Positions 9,097 to 19,179 are shown, counted from the stretch's first letter. The stretch: DNA of 64,000 nt from Balneolales bacterium ANBcel1 (GCA_029688905.1 JARULB010000003.1:186001-250000), one strand, 5' to 3'. Made by a program: numbers and translations. Notes: generated by a model from the letters alone, not told the origin.

Positions 9097-10338
9097 TTAA
9101 GCCGAGGCCTTCCGCTTCTTGTAGACTGGAGGGGCGAGTGTGGAAATCGTCTCTTTGGTAATGATACAGCGCTCAATATTCTCCATGGTGGGCAGGGTGA
9201 ACATGATATCGAGCATGGAACGCTCCATGATGGAACGGAGTCCGCGCGCGCCGGTCTTTCGCTTGAGCGCCAGTCTCACCAGTTCTTTGAGCGCCTCCTC
9301 TTCAAACTCAAGCTCAACGCCCTCCATCCGGAACAGTTTCTGGTACTGCTTGATGATCGCGTTCTTTGGCTTGAGCAGAATGTTGATCATCGCTTCCTCG
9401 GAAAGCTCTTCCAGTCCCGATATGATGGGCAGACGCCCGATCAGTTCCGGTATCAAGCCGTACTTCTGTAAATCTTCGGGTTCCACGTATGTGAATATTT
9501 TGGGGTCGTCCTTGTCGAACTTGTCCCGGTAATCGGCGTTGAACCCCATACTTGTTGTTGACAGGCGCCGTGAAATAATCTCGTTAAGCCCTTCAAAGGC
9601 ACCGCCACAGATAAAGAGGATATTTTTGGTATTAACGGTGATAAAGCTTTGCTCCGGGTGTTTCCGTCCGCCTTTGGGCGGTACATTGGCGCTGGTCCCT
9701 TCCAGGATCTTGAGAAGCGCCTGCTGCACCCCTTCACCGGAAACATCCCTGGTTATGGAGGGGTTGTCGCCGCGCCGGGCCACCTTGTCCACTTCATCAA
9801 TATAGACAATGCCCCGCTCGGCCCGTTCAACATCATAATCAGCGGCCTGAAGCAGATTTGACAATATGCTTTCAACATCCTCGCCGACATAACCCGCCTC
9901 GGTGAGCGCCGTGGCATCGGCTATGCAAAACGGGACATCAATAATCCCTGCAAGCGTACGTGCCAGCAGGGTTTTTCCCGACCCGGTCGGTCCCAGGAGC
10001 ACGATATTGCTTTTCTCGATTTCCGCGTCGTCGTCGTCAAACTCGGGACTTGCAATCCGCTTGTAGTGGTTGTAAACCGCTACGGAAAGGGTTTTCTTCG
10101 CATCCTCCTGATCGATGACGTACTCGTCAAGATATGCTTTGATCTCCACCGGTTTGAGGTCGTAGCGGAAATCCTGCGTAAACTGTTTCTCGTCAGAGAG
10201 GTCTTTCTTCACGATACCGGACGCATCCGTGATACATTGATCACAGATGTATACACTGGGGCCGGCCACCATGCTGTTCACTTCGTGACTGGACCGTCCG
10301 CAGAAAGAGCAGCGAATTTTCTTTTCCTTGTCGCTCAT
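9097..10338 (-). CDS. clpX: ATP-dependent Clp protease ATPase subunit ClpX
   Basis: ClpX is the AAA+ unfoldase that feeds substrates, including SsrA-tagged proteins, into ClpP. The 413-residue protein has the N-terminal zinc-binding domain (Cys10, Cys13, Cys32, Cys35), Walker A GPTGSGKT (116-123), Walker B (IVYIDEVDK), the pore loop GYVGEDVE, and the ClpP-binding IGF-type region, seen here as the LIGRLPII segment. The length is typical. It follows clpP by 34 bp in the order tig-clpP-clpX, the common bacterial arrangement. SmpB, encoded at 30.7 kb, supplies tagged substrates via tmRNA. Confidence 0.98.
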   Translation of the reverse strand: MSDKEKKIRCSFCGRSSHEVNSMVAGPSVYICDQCITDASGIVKKDLSDEKQFTQDFRYDLKPVEIKAYLDEYVIDQEDAKKTLSVAVYNHYKRIASPEFDDDDAEIEKSNIVLLGPTGSGKTLLARTLAGIIDVPFCIADATALTEAGYVGEDVESILSNLLQAADYDVERAERGIVYIDEVDKVARRGDNPSITRDVSGEGVQQALLKILEGTSANVPPKGGRKHPEQSFITVNTKNILFICGGAFEGLNEIISRRLSTTSMGFNADYRDKFDKDDPKIFTYVEPEDLQKYGLIPELIGRLPIISGLEELSEEAMINILLKPKNAIIKQYQKLFRMEGVELEFEEEALKELVRLALKRKTGARGLRSIMERSMLDIMFTLPTMENIERCIITKETISTLAPPVYKKRKASA

Positions 10339-10372
10339 GTTGAGGAAACCTGGATTTTGATCTTCTTTTCAG

Positions 10373-11023
10373 TTATTTGTCGGCCGGTTTTTCAAGGACT
10401 TTATCGACAAGTCCGTATTCCAGAGATTCTTTGGCATCCATCCATTTGTTACGGTCCGAATCCCGAATGATCTCCTCCACTTTTCTTCCGGCGTGCCTGG
10501 CAATGATCTCGCTCAGTGTCTGCTTGATGCGGATGATTTCGCGCGCCTCAATTTCAATATCGCTGGCCTGTCCCTGGGTCCCGCCCAACGGCTGATGGAT
10601 CATCACCCTGGAGTGCGGCAACAGTGTTCGCTTGCCTTTGGCACCTGCGGCAAGCAGTACGGCTCCCATGGAAGCGGCCATGCCCATGCATATGGTGGAG
10701 ACATCACAGCGCACGTGCTGCATGGTGTCGTAGATGGCCAGGCCGGAGGAGACCACGCCACCCGGACTGTTGATATATAAATTGATATCCTTCTCCGGAT
10801 CATCCGACTCCAGAAACAGCATCTGGGCTACGATGCTGCTGGCCACCGCATCATTGATCGGCGTTCCGAGAATGATAATCCGGTCTTTGAGCAACCGGGA
10901 GTAGATATCGAACGCCCGCTCTCCCCGGTTGGTGGTTTCAATAACCATGGGGATGAGACTGTTCTGGGTGTGTGAACCGCCGAAACTCTTTTCGTCGATC
11001 AGGGGTTGTTTCCAGTCGTTCAT
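10373..11023 (-). CDS. clpP: ATP-dependent Clp protease proteolytic subunit ClpP (Asn at third triad position)
   Basis: This is a serine protease that forms the ClpXP chamber. The 216-residue sequence aligns without gaps to classical ClpP over its core: nucleophile Ser118 in MGMAASMGA and His143 in MIHQPLGG. The expected catalytic Asp (E. coli mature D171, in RDTERD) falls at residue 192, where the codon is AAC, giving RDSDRN. So the triad reads Ser-His-Asn. The oligomerisation motifs (YINSPGG, EYGLVD) are intact, so the protein should assemble. The start ATG overlaps the tig stop by 4 bp, suggesting translational coupling. An Asn at this position is known to me from Listeria ClpP1; its effect on activity here is inference. 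Confidence 0.96.
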   Translation of the reverse strand: MNDWKQPLIDEKSFGGSHTQNSLIPMVIETTNRGERAFDIYSRLLKDRIIILGTPINDAVASSIVAQMLFLESDDPEKDINLYINSPGGVVSSGLAIYDTMQHVRCDVSTICMGMAASMGAVLLAAGAKGKRTLLPHSRVMIHQPLGGTQGQASDIEIEAREIIRIKQTLSEIIARHAGRKVEEIIRDSDRNKWMDAKESLEYGLVDKVLEKPADK

Positions 11024-12327
11024 GAATTGCTCTCTTCGTTACTTTCTGATTTCTTTTTTTTCTGAAACGCTTCTTTATCAAGTTCATTCATCTGAACTTC
11101 GTTCACAATCCGGTCGAACAGCTTGTCTGTCCGGATGGATCGTCGCAGGTTCTCGAGCTGGTCCCCCGACTGGGCGTAGAAGTTCTTGACCATCTCGACA
11201 GGCAGCCCGTATCTGGCCGCTTCGGTGGCAAGGCGTTCGTCCACATCTTCCGGCTTGATTTCAATATCGTCGAACTTCTTCTCGAACTCATCAATGATAA
11301 ACGCCCAGCGGGCTTCGCGCATCGCATCGTCCTTCACCGATTCCTTGTAGTCCTTCTCATCGAAATCCTCCGGCAACGGCTGGCCCTGCATCTGCTGCTT
11401 CATGCGGTCCAGCAGCGCATCCTGAAACTTGGCCAATACGCCTTCGGGAATCTCAATATCGGGATGGGCCTTGATCAGCTTGTCCATAATTTCCTGTTTG
11501 ACCATGTCGCCCGACATCTGGTCGATGTAATTCTGCATCTGGCTTCTGATCCGACTGCGGTAATCATCCACGCTGGTCACTTCGCCGTTGGTAGCCTGCT
11601 TGACGAACTCCTCGTCAAGTTTCGGTACCTCGGGCTCCGTCACTTTTTTAACGGTTAGCCGGAAGGCCTCCTTGTCATCGCCCTCTCCGAGTGTGACATC
11701 AACGGTATCACCGGTTTTGGCTCCCTCCAATGCTACCCGGAACTCCTCGTTCCCGTCGTCACCAAGATCAATCTCCTTATCGGTATCCTTGTCATCCTCC
11801 TGAAGCTCGCCCTCAGCATTCACCGGCACGGCATCAACCGTAACCCGGCACTTCTCATGGATCGGGCTCTCAACCTCTTTCCAGGTGCTGCCTCGCTCCA
11901 GGCTGTGCTCCAACTCCTTTTCAACCTCTTCATCTGTGACATCATGCACCATCTTGTCGACGGTCAGGGAGGATAGTTCCTGAAGTTCGAACTCCGGTTT
12001 AACACCAATAACGATCTTCACTTCCAGCTTGCCGTCTTCCCATTTCATGTCTTCAAACTGCGGCTCGCCGACCGGGTCGTACTTCGGGACCACTTCGTCC
12101 CGGAACACATCCTGTACATAATTGTTGATTTCCTCGGATTCTATCTCCTTGCCAAACCGCTTTTTAACAATCGACTTGGGCGCCTGCCCCGGGCGGAAAC
12201 CGGGCATGTTAATTTTTTTGCGGTAGGAACGGTACGCTTTTTCAAAACGGGGCTCCAGGTCCTCCCGAGTTGCCGAGATGGTCAATACCTTGTCTACCTT
12301 GGATTTATCTTCAACGGATATATTCAC
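11020..12327 (-). CDS. tig: Trigger factor chaperone
   Basis: Trigger factor is a ribosome-associated chaperone and peptidyl-prolyl isomerase. The 435-residue protein has the N-terminal ribosome-binding domain with the signature region [19 protein letters not shown] near residues 41-60 (a variant of GFRxGKxP), a middle PPIase-like domain (about 150-245), and a long helical C-terminal chaperone domain. The length is normal. It is the first gene of the tig-clpP-clpX operon, overlapping clpP by 4 bp, and starts about 80 bp from the tRNA-Leu gene on the same strand. The middle domain is acidic and may be only weakly active as an isomerase; that is inference. Confidence 0.95.
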   Translation of the reverse strand: MNISVEDKSKVDKVLTISATREDLEPRFEKAYRSYRKKINMPGFRPGQAPKSIVKKRFGKEIESEEINNYVQDVFRDEVVPKYDPVGEPQFEDMKWEDGKLEVKIVIGVKPEFELQELSSLTVDKMVHDVTDEEVEKELEHSLERGSTWKEVESPIHEKCRVTVDAVPVNAEGELQEDDKDTDKEIDLGDDGNEEFRVALEGAKTGDTVDVTLGEGDDKEAFRLTVKKVTEPEVPKLDEEFVKQATNGEVTSVDDYRSRIRSQMQNYIDQMSGDMVKQEIMDKLIKAHPDIEIPEGVLAKFQDALLDRMKQQMQGQPLPEDFDEKDYKESVKDDAMREARWAFIIDEFEKKFDDIEIKPEDVDERLATEAARYGLPVEMVKNFYAQSGDQLENLRRSIRTDKLFDRIVNEVQMNELDKEAFQKKKKSESNEESNS

Positions 12328-12414
12328 GTAACTGGTTTTTGGGGGTTATGTATATTACAGATCAACGGTAATGGCCGGTTAACAATGAACCTGCAGATTC
12401 CGTTTAAAACTCTG

Positions 12415-12496
<82 letters not shown>

Positions 12497-12775
12497 ATGT
12501 AATGCACCTGCCGCAGGTTTTGGCATACCGCCTTCACAACAACATGCTTCTGTACAAATTAGCTTCGTAATATACAAAAAATGCCCGTTTTTTTCAATGA
12601 GGCGCCCGGTCGGTTCATTTTCCGAAGCTCCATATTTTCTATTATCTTGTGAATGTGTAAATTTGCCCCGTAACAAGCCGGCCTTTGCTATGCTTCGGCC
12701 CTGCTCTTACCGGCAGATATGCGGGATGGTTCCTGATCAACTCCCTTAACCTTCGTAAACAAAAACGGCGATGAT

Positions 12776-13093
12776 ATGGAACATGTATTTGTTTACATCA
12801 CGGCTGCCGACCAGAAAGAAGCAGAGATGCTGAGCCGTCACATTGTTCAGGAGCGGCTGGCGGCCTGCACCAACATTCTCGGTAATATTTCGGCTCTGTT
12901 TTTCTGGGATGATGCGGTTCAGAAGGAGCAGGAGGTCGCCCTGATTGCCAAAACCACAGTCTCCGCATTCCCTCGCCTGCAGGAAAGAGTTAAAGAACTG
13001 CACAGCTACGAGTGCCCCTGCGTCATCGCGCTCCCGATCGCCATGGGCAATCCGGATTACCTCTCATGGATCGATAACGAAGTCGCCAACTGA
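12776..13093 (+). CDS. cutA: CutA family divalent-cation tolerance protein
   Basis: This is a small trimeric ferredoxin-like protein of the CutA1 family, linked historically to copper tolerance, although its molecular role is still debated. The 105 residues match the family: VFVYITAADQKEAEMLSRHI at the N-terminus, LAACTNILGNISALFFWDD in the middle (usual ACVNxxPxxxSxYxW region), and HSYECPCVIALPI with NPDYLSWID at the end. The length is standard. It is transcribed with the enoyl-CoA hydratase homologue that begins 28 bp downstream, but no functional connection is obvious. Confidence 0.93.
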   Translation: MEHVFVYITAADQKEAEMLSRHIVQERLAACTNILGNISALFFWDDAVQKEQEVALIAKTTVSAFPRLQERVKELHSYECPCVIALPIAMGNPDYLSWIDNEVAN

Positions 13094-13121
13094 ACCCCTG
13101 TCACCATTAGACTCCAGAATT

Positions 13122-13886
13122 GTGGCCGCCATCAAAATCAACAAAAAGAAGCACATCTACTGGGCAGAAATCAATCATCCGGAAACCAACAATGCCATCG
13201 ATTTCAAGGTGATGGACGAGCTGGAAAAACTACTGGCAGAGATTGAAAAGAACGGCAGGATACGGGTATTGATCCTCAGCGGCACCGGCCACCACTTTTT
13301 TGCCTCCGGAGAGAACGTAACGGCTTTCTCATCGCTGGAAACAGAAGAGCAGAGTCTGCTTATGGCGGCGCGGATGGGAGACATCCTGCACCGGCTTGAA
13401 GAAAACCGTTTCTGGACCATGGCCTGCATAAACGGAGAGGTTCATGGCGGTGGCTGCGAACTACTGCTGGCTTTTGATTTCGCAATTGCAAGCAAGACCG
13501 CATCGTTTGCTTTTACCCAAACGCGTTTCGGGGTGCCTCCCGGATGGGGCGGCATAACAAGGCTGGTGGAGCGCGTCGGCCGGTCGCGGGCACTGGAGTG
13601 GCTGGGAAGTAACGAGATCATCAGTTCGGAAGAGGCGCTCCAGGCCGGGCTTATCAACAAACTCTCCATTACCTCCGAGCTGCGAAGAAATACCTGGGAG
13701 TGGGCTCTGGAGCTTGCCAAATGCGAACCCGACCTGATTGAAGAATTGAAAAAGAGCACCCGCCTGGCTCTCAAAGACCCCCGCGAAAAATCACTAAAAA
13801 GGGAGCGGAAGCAATTTGCCCGATTCTGGGCCTCCGACGAGCATCAGAACAGGATTGCCGAGCATCTGAAGAAATCAGGAAAATAG
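13122..13886 (+). CDS. Enoyl-CoA hydratase/isomerase family protein
   Basis: This is a crotonase-fold protein of 254 residues from a GTG start (13122). Evidence: NHPETNNAIDFKVMDEL at the N-terminus, the oxyanion-hole segment with FFASGENVTAF, and INGEVHGGGCELLLAFDFAIA followed by FAFTQTRFGVPPGWGG, the family core. The Glu of the EVHGGGCE region and the GVPPGWGG segment suggest an active enzyme. The usual substrates are acyl-CoA thioesters, but hydratase, isomerase or decarboxylase activity cannot be told apart here. An upstream extension in the same frame overlaps cutA and is rejected as coding. No other beta-oxidation gene is nearby. Confidence 0.88.
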   Translation: MAAIKINKKKHIYWAEINHPETNNAIDFKVMDELEKLLAEIEKNGRIRVLILSGTGHHFFASGENVTAFSSLETEEQSLLMAARMGDILHRLEENRFWTMACINGEVHGGGCELLLAFDFAIASKTASFAFTQTRFGVPPGWGGITRLVERVGRSRALEWLGSNEIISSEEALQAGLINKLSITSELRRNTWEWALELAKCEPDLIEELKKSTRLALKDPREKSLKRERKQFARFWASDEHQNRIAEHLKKSGK

Positions 13887-13982
13887 CGGATGACCGGACA
13901 CACCGGTATGCGCCTGTCGTTTGGCACCGGTTCGCGCATGGCCCGGCCGCACGGATAGCCGGCTCCGGATGACGGTGTTCGG

Positions 13983-15005
13983 CTACAATGCCAACCGCAG
14001 CAGGTAGGAGTCCGCTGTCATGTAGAGGATCCGCTGCCCTTCATCCAGAGCACAATTGGAGACAAACTCTCCTGTTTTAATCATTCCAAGCGCCACGCCG
14101 TCCGGCGAAAAAACCCACACACCACCCGGCCCTGTCGCAAAAATATTGCCTTCCCTCGTAACTTTCATCCCGTCGGGAAGCCCCGGCTCACTGCCCACTG
14201 AGTCGGTTACGTCATAAAATACCCGCCCATTGGCGATATCACCGTTTTCCAGTACATCATACACCATCCAAAGGGCGCTCCTGGGATCGGAATTGGCGAC
14301 ATAAAGCAACTGTTCGTCCGGTGAAAAGGCCAGTCCGTTCGGCCGTGTCAGCTCATCTGTCAACAAATGTACCCTGCCGCCGTTGTCGATCCGGTACACT
14401 CCCGAGTAATCGAGTTCTTTTTTGGGATCATCGACATACTCCTCCAGCCCGTAGGGCGGATCCGTAAAATAGATATCTCCGCTGCTGTGCTGTACCAGGT
14501 CGTTGGGGCTGTTAAAGCGTTTCCCGTTATACTTTTCGCCCATTGTGGCAAATTCGGGAGCGGGCCGTCCGACCGGCGCTTCCATGCGGGCAATCCGACG
14601 ATCCCCGTGCTGGCACAGTAACAGCTCTCCTTCGCTGCCGATGATCAAGCCGTTGGAACCCAGCTCTCCGCCCCGACCCGAGTGCCCCGTATAACCTGAG
14701 GGCTCCAGATAGACCGAAATGCCCTCTTCTTCGGTCCATTGGTATATCCGGTTTTCCGGCACATCCGAAAACAGCAGTCCCCCTAACTCTTCTACCCAGA
14801 CCGGGCCCTCCGCCCACTGAAACCCATCGCCGATGATTTCCGGTACCGCCGATGTATCCAGCACCTGATGCAGCCGCTCATCAAACACCTCTATATAGCC
14901 CAGGTAACCGGATTCCGGTTGAACCTCTCGCTCGTCCCCGGAATAACCGGCATGGCTGATTCCGGTTAACAGAACCCAAACAAACACCAAAACTGTTGCT
15001 TTCAT
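13983..15005 (-). CDS. SMP-30/gluconolactonase-like secreted protein
   Basis: This is a predicted periplasmic six-bladed beta-propeller of the SMP-30/gluconolactonase/LRE-like family. Residues 1-23 form a signal peptide (MKATVLVFVWVLLTGISHAG). Motifs include WAEGPVWVEELGGLLFSDVP, LICQ-type strands, FNSPNDLVQHSSGDIYFTDPPYG (the metal-binding Asn/Asp region), and RPNGLAFSPDEQLLYVANSD. These match lactonases that hydrolyse sugar lactones with a divalent metal. The ATG at 15005 has GGGGAG seven bases upstream; an ATG at 15020 is the alternative. It lies 43 bp downstream of nrnA on the same strand. The substrate is unknown. Confidence 0.88.
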   Translation of the reverse strand: MKATVLVFVWVLLTGISHAGYSGDEREVQPESGYLGYIEVFDERLHQVLDTSAVPEIIGDGFQWAEGPVWVEELGGLLFSDVPENRIYQWTEEEGISVYLEPSGYTGHSGRGGELGSNGLIIGSEGELLLCQHGDRRIARMEAPVGRPAPEFATMGEKYNGKRFNSPNDLVQHSSGDIYFTDPPYGLEEYVDDPKKELDYSGVYRIDNGGRVHLLTDELTRPNGLAFSPDEQLLYVANSDPRSALWMVYDVLENGDIANGRVFYDVTDSVGSEPGLPDGMKVTREGNIFATGPGGVWVFSPDGVALGMIKTGEFVSNCALDEGQRILYMTADSYLLRLAL

Positions 15006-15048
15006 AATCTTGCTCCCCATTAGGTTACATGCTTCCGCCTTCAGAAAT

Positions 15049-16014
15049 TCAAAGATGCTTTTTCATCTCGGCAACCACCGCGTCGATTGCATCTGTAACG
15101 GGACCGTCGTGCCAGGCGCCGGCGGCATTGAAATGTCCGCCGCCATTAAATTTTCTGGCAAAACGGTTCAGATCCACCTCGGCTTTCCCCCGAAAGCTCA
15201 TTTTCACACGCCCTTCCCGCTCGGAAAACATCACCGAAACCATCACCCCCCGGATGCCAAGCGGATAATTTACAAACCCCTCCATGTCTTCGTACGAGCA
15301 TCCGGTCTGTTCCAGCATTTTACCGGACACATAGAGAGTGGCCAGTTGCCCATTGTGGTGCAATGCAATGTTATCCAGTGCCTTTCCCAGCAGATGCAGA
15401 TCCTGCAGCCTCTTGTCATCATACAGCTTCTCATGGATTTCCGCGGGTTTGATCCCGCCGGCATCGATGATCCTTGCAATAGCATGGTGGGTACCGGAGG
15501 TAACGGTGGCAAATCGAAACGAGCCGGTATCGGTGACTACGCCACTGTACAGGGCTTCAGCGGCAGCCTTATTCAGAAGCTCCGGTTTCGTCGATTCATA
15601 GAGCTGATACACAAGCATCGCTGTGGAACTGGCTTCGGCATCCCACCACATCGCCCGGAAAAAACCCTCCGGAACATCCAGGTGATGATCGATCAGATAG
15701 ATCGGTTTCTGCGTTTTTTCGAAATATGGACCGGTATTGCCAAAGCGGGACGGATGGTTCCCATCGACAAAAACGAACCCGTCGCACTGATCCAGCAAAC
15801 CCTCGTCAGGTACCTGTATGAGTGATGCTCCTTCCAGCCATGCGAGATTGGACGGCACATGGTCGTCGTTGAACATCTCGGCTTCCACACCCATCTGTTT
15901 CAGCCAGTAATACAGCCCCAGCTGTGACCCGATGGCGTCTCCATCCGGGCTAATATGGGATATCAGACCGAGCTTTCTGTGACTGACCAGCTTTTCGGCA
16001 AATTTTTTGACCAT
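15049..16014 (-). CDS. nrnA: DHH-family bifunctional oligoribonuclease/PAP phosphatase NrnA
   Basis: This cytoplasmic phosphoesterase degrades short oligoribonucleotides and dephosphorylates 3'-phosphoadenosine 5'-phosphate. The 321-residue product carries the DHH motifs: SHISPDGDAIGSQ (about residue 18), FVFVDGNHPSRFG, YLIDHHLDVPEG and VTDTGSFRFATV. The C-terminal DHHA1 domain ends in GGGHFNAAGAWH. Starting at the ATG at 16014 puts 18 residues before the first motif, as in homologues; an ATG at 16050 is possible. It is divergent from thiamine pyrophosphokinase with a ~90-bp shared promoter region. Confidence 0.94.
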   Translation of the reverse strand: MVKKFAEKLVSHRKLGLISHISPDGDAIGSQLGLYYWLKQMGVEAEMFNDDHVPSNLAWLEGASLIQVPDEGLLDQCDGFVFVDGNHPSRFGNTGPYFEKTQKPIYLIDHHLDVPEGFFRAMWWDAEASSTAMLVYQLYESTKPELLNKAAAEALYSGVVTDTGSFRFATVTSGTHHAIARIIDAGGIKPAEIHEKLYDDKRLQDLHLLGKALDNIALHHNGQLATLYVSGKMLEQTGCSYEDMEGFVNYPLGIRGVMVSVMFSEREGRVKMSFRGKAEVDLNRFARKFNGGGHFNAAGAWHDGPVTDAIDAVVAEMKKHL

Positions 16015-16104
16015 CTTGATTATGTTTCTTTTCGGATAATTTACCTGCATATTATCACGCTTTCCGTTGTCTTTTCAAAACATCAAAAATCAACAAGCTG
16101 GTTC

Positions 16105-16734
16105 ATGCGCATACTGATTCTCGCTCACGGAGACCCTCCAGAAAAGCCCCTGATGGAGAAGCTGACAGCGCGCTGTGATTTTTTTATTGCAGCTGATGGT
16201 GCCGGAAATACCGCACTGGAGCTCGGATATCCGCCGGATCTGGTGATTGGCGACCTCGACAGCTTCCGGCCCGCCGATGGATTTACCGGGCGGATAATCC
16301 GTGATCCCGACCAGGAAACGAACGATCTGGAAAAGGCGCTGCTTCATGCCATTACCATGAATGCGTCCAGGGTGGATGTCCTTGGAGCCACGGGCGGGCG
16401 CCTGGACCATACCCTGAAAAACCTTTCCGTCATGCAGCAACTCCATGACCGGTTCGGCCTGCTTGCCTTTTTTGACGCCAGCTTCTATGTACGCATACTG
16501 CCCAGGGATTTTTCCCTGTCCCTGCCGGCCGGTCATCCTGTTTCACTATTTCCGCTCTCAGGCATCGTTGAAGGCATCGTCACCGAAGGGCTGCGCTATC
16601 CGCTGAACAACGAGTCACTTGAGAACGGACGCCGTGACGGCTCCTCAAACGAAACCACCGGCGATACCCTGCGAATCCGGCACAGATCGGGCGCGCTGTT
16701 GTTCATGGCCGGTCACACCGACCTCCTTTTCTGA
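16105..16734 (+). CDS. thiN: Thiamine diphosphokinase
   Basis: This enzyme transfers pyrophosphate from ATP to thiamine to make thiamine diphosphate. The 209-residue protein from ATG 16105 shows FFIAADGAGNTALELGYPPD, VIGDLDSF, DQETNDLEKAL and VLGATGGRLDHTLKNLSVM, all characteristic of the TPK catalytic domain (the GDxDS and D-T-D type motifs bind ATP-Mg). The C-terminal thiamine-binding half is present but diverged. The frame is open upstream of this ATG, but that sequence overlaps nrnA. It precedes an SSS transporter gene by 25 bp. I found no TPP riboswitch upstream. Confidence 0.92.
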   Translation: MRILILAHGDPPEKPLMEKLTARCDFFIAADGAGNTALELGYPPDLVIGDLDSFRPADGFTGRIIRDPDQETNDLEKALLHAITMNASRVDVLGATGGRLDHTLKNLSVMQQLHDRFGLLAFFDASFYVRILPRDFSLSLPAGHPVSLFPLSGIVEGIVTEGLRYPLNNESLENGRRDGSSNETTGDTLRIRHRSGALLFMAGHTDLLF

Positions 16735-16759
16735 ACTGATCACATAAAAACCACAGGAC

Positions 16760-18178
16760 GTGCACCGTATCGACATCCTCATCATTGCGGCGTATTTTCT
16801 GGTGCTGATCATCATCAGCGTCCGGAACCGGCAGAAAAATGAAACCGAGAGCAGCTTTCTGTTATCCGGACGAACGCTCACGCTTCCGGCTTTTATCGCA
16901 ACACTGGTTTCCACCTGGTACGGGGGTATTCTGGGTGTGGGAGAATACAGCTACCAGTTCGGCATCTCACAGTGGGTATTATTCGGACTTCCGTATTACC
17001 TGTTCGCAATTCTCTTCGCCGTCTTTCTGGCGGGCCGCATCCGGCAAAACCGCGCTCTATCCATTCCGGAAGCCATATCGCACACTTACTCTCCGCGATC
17101 CGGAGCCGTATCCGCCATCATCATCTTCCTGCTGGTCAGCCCGGCTCCCTATATCCTCATGCTGGGTCTGCTGTTCCAGTTCCTGACCGGCTCGGAAAAC
17201 CATATTCTGCTCTACGCCTCGGCCACCGCCCTGTTTTCGGTTGCCTATGTAAGTATTTCCGGCTTTCGCGCGGTCATTCGAACGGATATGCTCCAGGTCA
17301 TTCTCATGTATGCCGGGTTTGCCATTTTGCTGATCCTGGCCGTGAGCTATGCCGGTCCGCCGTGGAAGATCACTGCCGACCTTACCGATGTTCACAAGCA
17401 ACCACTTGGTGGACATAGCATTCAATACCTTCTGGTATGGTTCTTTATAGCGCTGTGGACCTTCGTGGACCCCGCTTTCCACCAGCGGGCCGCCGCCGCC
17501 AAAACTCCTGAAACCGCTCGCAAGGGGATTTTTTATTCGGTCGGTTTCTGGTTTGTATTCGACCTGTTTACCGTTATGGCGGGCCTGTACGGATTTGTCA
17601 TACTCGGGGAGATTTCAAACCCGGTACTGGTTTATCCGGAATTGGGATCGTATCTGCTGCCTGCCGGTCTAAGCGGACTCTTTTTCCTTACTCTGCTGGC
17701 CACCATCATGTCCACACTCGACAGTTTTCTGTTTCTTTCGGGCCAAACCCTTGGACGTGACCTGGTCGCCCGTTTCTGGCGGCCTGAAAAGAGCGTCGCC
17801 ATAACCCGATGGTGCATGCTGTTTTCAGCACTTCTTGGAATTCTGCTCATCACCATCTATCCAAGTGTCATAGCTCTCTGGTACGTGATCGGTTCGGTTC
17901 TGATTCCCGGTCTGCTTGTGCCGGTCCTGGGCATCTATATTCCTTTTTTCCGTCTGCGAGCCAATGCGGCAATTGCTGCACTCGTGCTTCCCTGTGGTGT
18001 TGCTACCCTGTGGATGGCACTCGGAACCATTACCGGCGATGACCTCTACCATTATGCGTTCCTGGGGTGGGAACCGTTTTATCCCGGCCTGTTTACAGCC
18101 GGCGTTGTCTGGCTGTTCGGACGTGAACGCGGGCATGGGAACCCCTTAACAACAGACAACAGCAAACTTCAGGGCTAG
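16760..18178 (+). CDS. Sodium:solute symporter family transporter
   Basis: This is a predicted Na+-coupled transporter of the SSS family with about 12-13 membrane helices in 472 residues. It starts at a GTG with HRIDILIIAAYFLVLIIISV. Family features are ESSFLLSGRTLTLPAFIATLV followed by STWYGG, and the helix segment with ATIMSTLDSFLFLSGQTLGRD, which matches the conserved SSS TM8-9 signature. The substrate cannot be named. It follows thiN closely; since thiN makes the active cofactor from thiamine, thiamine uptake is a tempting idea, but nothing in the sequence shows it. Confidence 0.88.
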   Translation: MHRIDILIIAAYFLVLIIISVRNRQKNETESSFLLSGRTLTLPAFIATLVSTWYGGILGVGEYSYQFGISQWVLFGLPYYLFAILFAVFLAGRIRQNRALSIPEAISHTYSPRSGAVSAIIIFLLVSPAPYILMLGLLFQFLTGSENHILLYASATALFSVAYVSISGFRAVIRTDMLQVILMYAGFAILLILAVSYAGPPWKITADLTDVHKQPLGGHSIQYLLVWFFIALWTFVDPAFHQRAAAAKTPETARKGIFYSVGFWFVFDLFTVMAGLYGFVILGEISNPVLVYPELGSYLLPAGLSGLFFLTLLATIMSTLDSFLFLSGQTLGRDLVARFWRPEKSVAITRWCMLFSALLGILLITIYPSVIALWYVIGSVLIPGLLVPVLGIYIPFFRLRANAAIAALVLPCGVATLWMALGTITGDDLYHYAFLGWEPFYPGLFTAGVVWLFGRERGHGNPLTTDNSKLQG

Positions 18179-18349
18179 GGCTGTTTTACCCGGTTGCCCT
18201 TGCTGCAGGCAGACGTAGACACACGGGTTTTCGAATTACGGCACGATCAGGGGTAGGAGTCGTTGCGATGGTCGTACCAAAAAACTCGGCGGGTATATCC
18301 AGAGAGGAGAAAAATTGCCACGGCAGCCCGGAGCAGGGAGAGGCGAATC

Positions 18350-18631
18350 CTATTTCAGTTTCTTAAGCAGGTGAGACAGATTCAGTTTGTGAATCGGTAT
18401 CAGGTACCTGGATTCGAAGGCATCCTTGTGGACTCCATATTCACCGGTACCACGAAAATCGACTATGCAAAAACGGTCAACTACCTTGAGTACTTCGCCA
18501 ATACCGTAAAATTCCGGACTCGGGCCGTAATACACCAGGTCGCCGGTATGCAGGTCATTCACGGCGCGTCTGTGAAACGGCAAAATAACCGGAAGGCGGT
18601 CAAAGCGATATGGCAGTCGTTTGGTTTCCAT
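18350..18631 (-). CDS. Conserved-looking small protein of unknown function
   Basis: The 93-residue protein, from ATG 18631, is not recognised. The middle has a compact beta-rich pattern (LHTGDLVYYGPSPEFYGIG, EVLKVVDRFCIVDFRGTG) that suggests an SH3- or Tudor-like small barrel, with basic N- and C-terminal tails. It lies about 30 bp downstream of tsaE on the same strand and is probably co-transcribed with it and porX. There is no signal peptide or membrane helix. It should be cytoplasmic; binding of nucleic acid or protein is only a guess from the fold-like pattern. Confidence 0.65.
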   Translation of the reverse strand: METKRLPYRFDRLPVILPFHRRAVNDLHTGDLVYYGPSPEFYGIGEVLKVVDRFCIVDFRGTGEYGVHKDAFESRYLIPIHKLNLSHLLKKLK

Positions 18632-18660
18632 GGGCAAAACAGGCAGTAAAGATACAAAAA

Positions 18661-19179
18661 TCAGAGCGATCGATGAATCGAAATATCCCGGGTATTTTCA
18701 TTGATGTGGCGTATTTCGACAACCCAATATTGGTCCGGGAGCCTGGAGTCGATTTTTTCGGGCCACTCTATCAGACAAATGCCGTCTCCGTAAAGATATT
18801 CGTCCAGGCCGATTTGGCCGGCCTGATCTGCATCATTAAGCCGGTAACAATCAAGATGATACAAAGGTACCGATCCGGGATATTCATGGACCAGGGCAAA
18901 CGTGGGTGACTGGACCTCGTCTTCGGGAACGCCAAAGTAACGTGCAACACCTTTCACAAAGTGTGTTTTGCCGGCTCCGAGGTCTCCCTTGAGAAGAACC
19001 GTGTCGCCAGGAGCCAGTTTTTCGGCAAGCCGTTGACCGGCGGCGGTCGTTTCCCCGACACTTTCTGATTTTCTGTTAATGGTGGATGACTTCTTTTCTG
19101 CTTCTGTCAATGTGATTTCTGTTAAAAACTGGTTGCGAATACGTAACCGCCACAACTGCTGCCGGCGAAGTTCAGACAC
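18661..19179 (-). CDS. tsaE: tRNA threonylcarbamoyladenosine biosynthesis ATPase TsaE
   Basis: This P-loop ATPase is part of the TsaB-TsaD-TsaE complex that makes t6A37 in tRNAs reading ANN codons. The 172 residues contain LAPGDTVLLKGDLGAGKTHF with Walker A GDLGAGKT near residue 65, then VQSPTFALVHEYPG, LYHLDCYRL, and CLIEWPEKID. All are TsaE hallmarks. The first ~35 residues before SESVGETTAAGQRL look unlike the family, so the true start may lie further in. It is encoded downstream of porX, a neighbourhood I recall in Bacteroidota. Confidence 0.93.
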   Translation of the reverse strand: MSELRRQQLWRLRIRNQFLTEITLTEAEKKSSTINRKSESVGETTAAGQRLAEKLAPGDTVLLKGDLGAGKTHFVKGVARYFGVPEDEVQSPTFALVHEYPGSVPLYHLDCYRLNDADQAGQIGLDEYLYGDGICLIEWPEKIDSRLPDQYWVVEIRHINENTRDISIHRSL

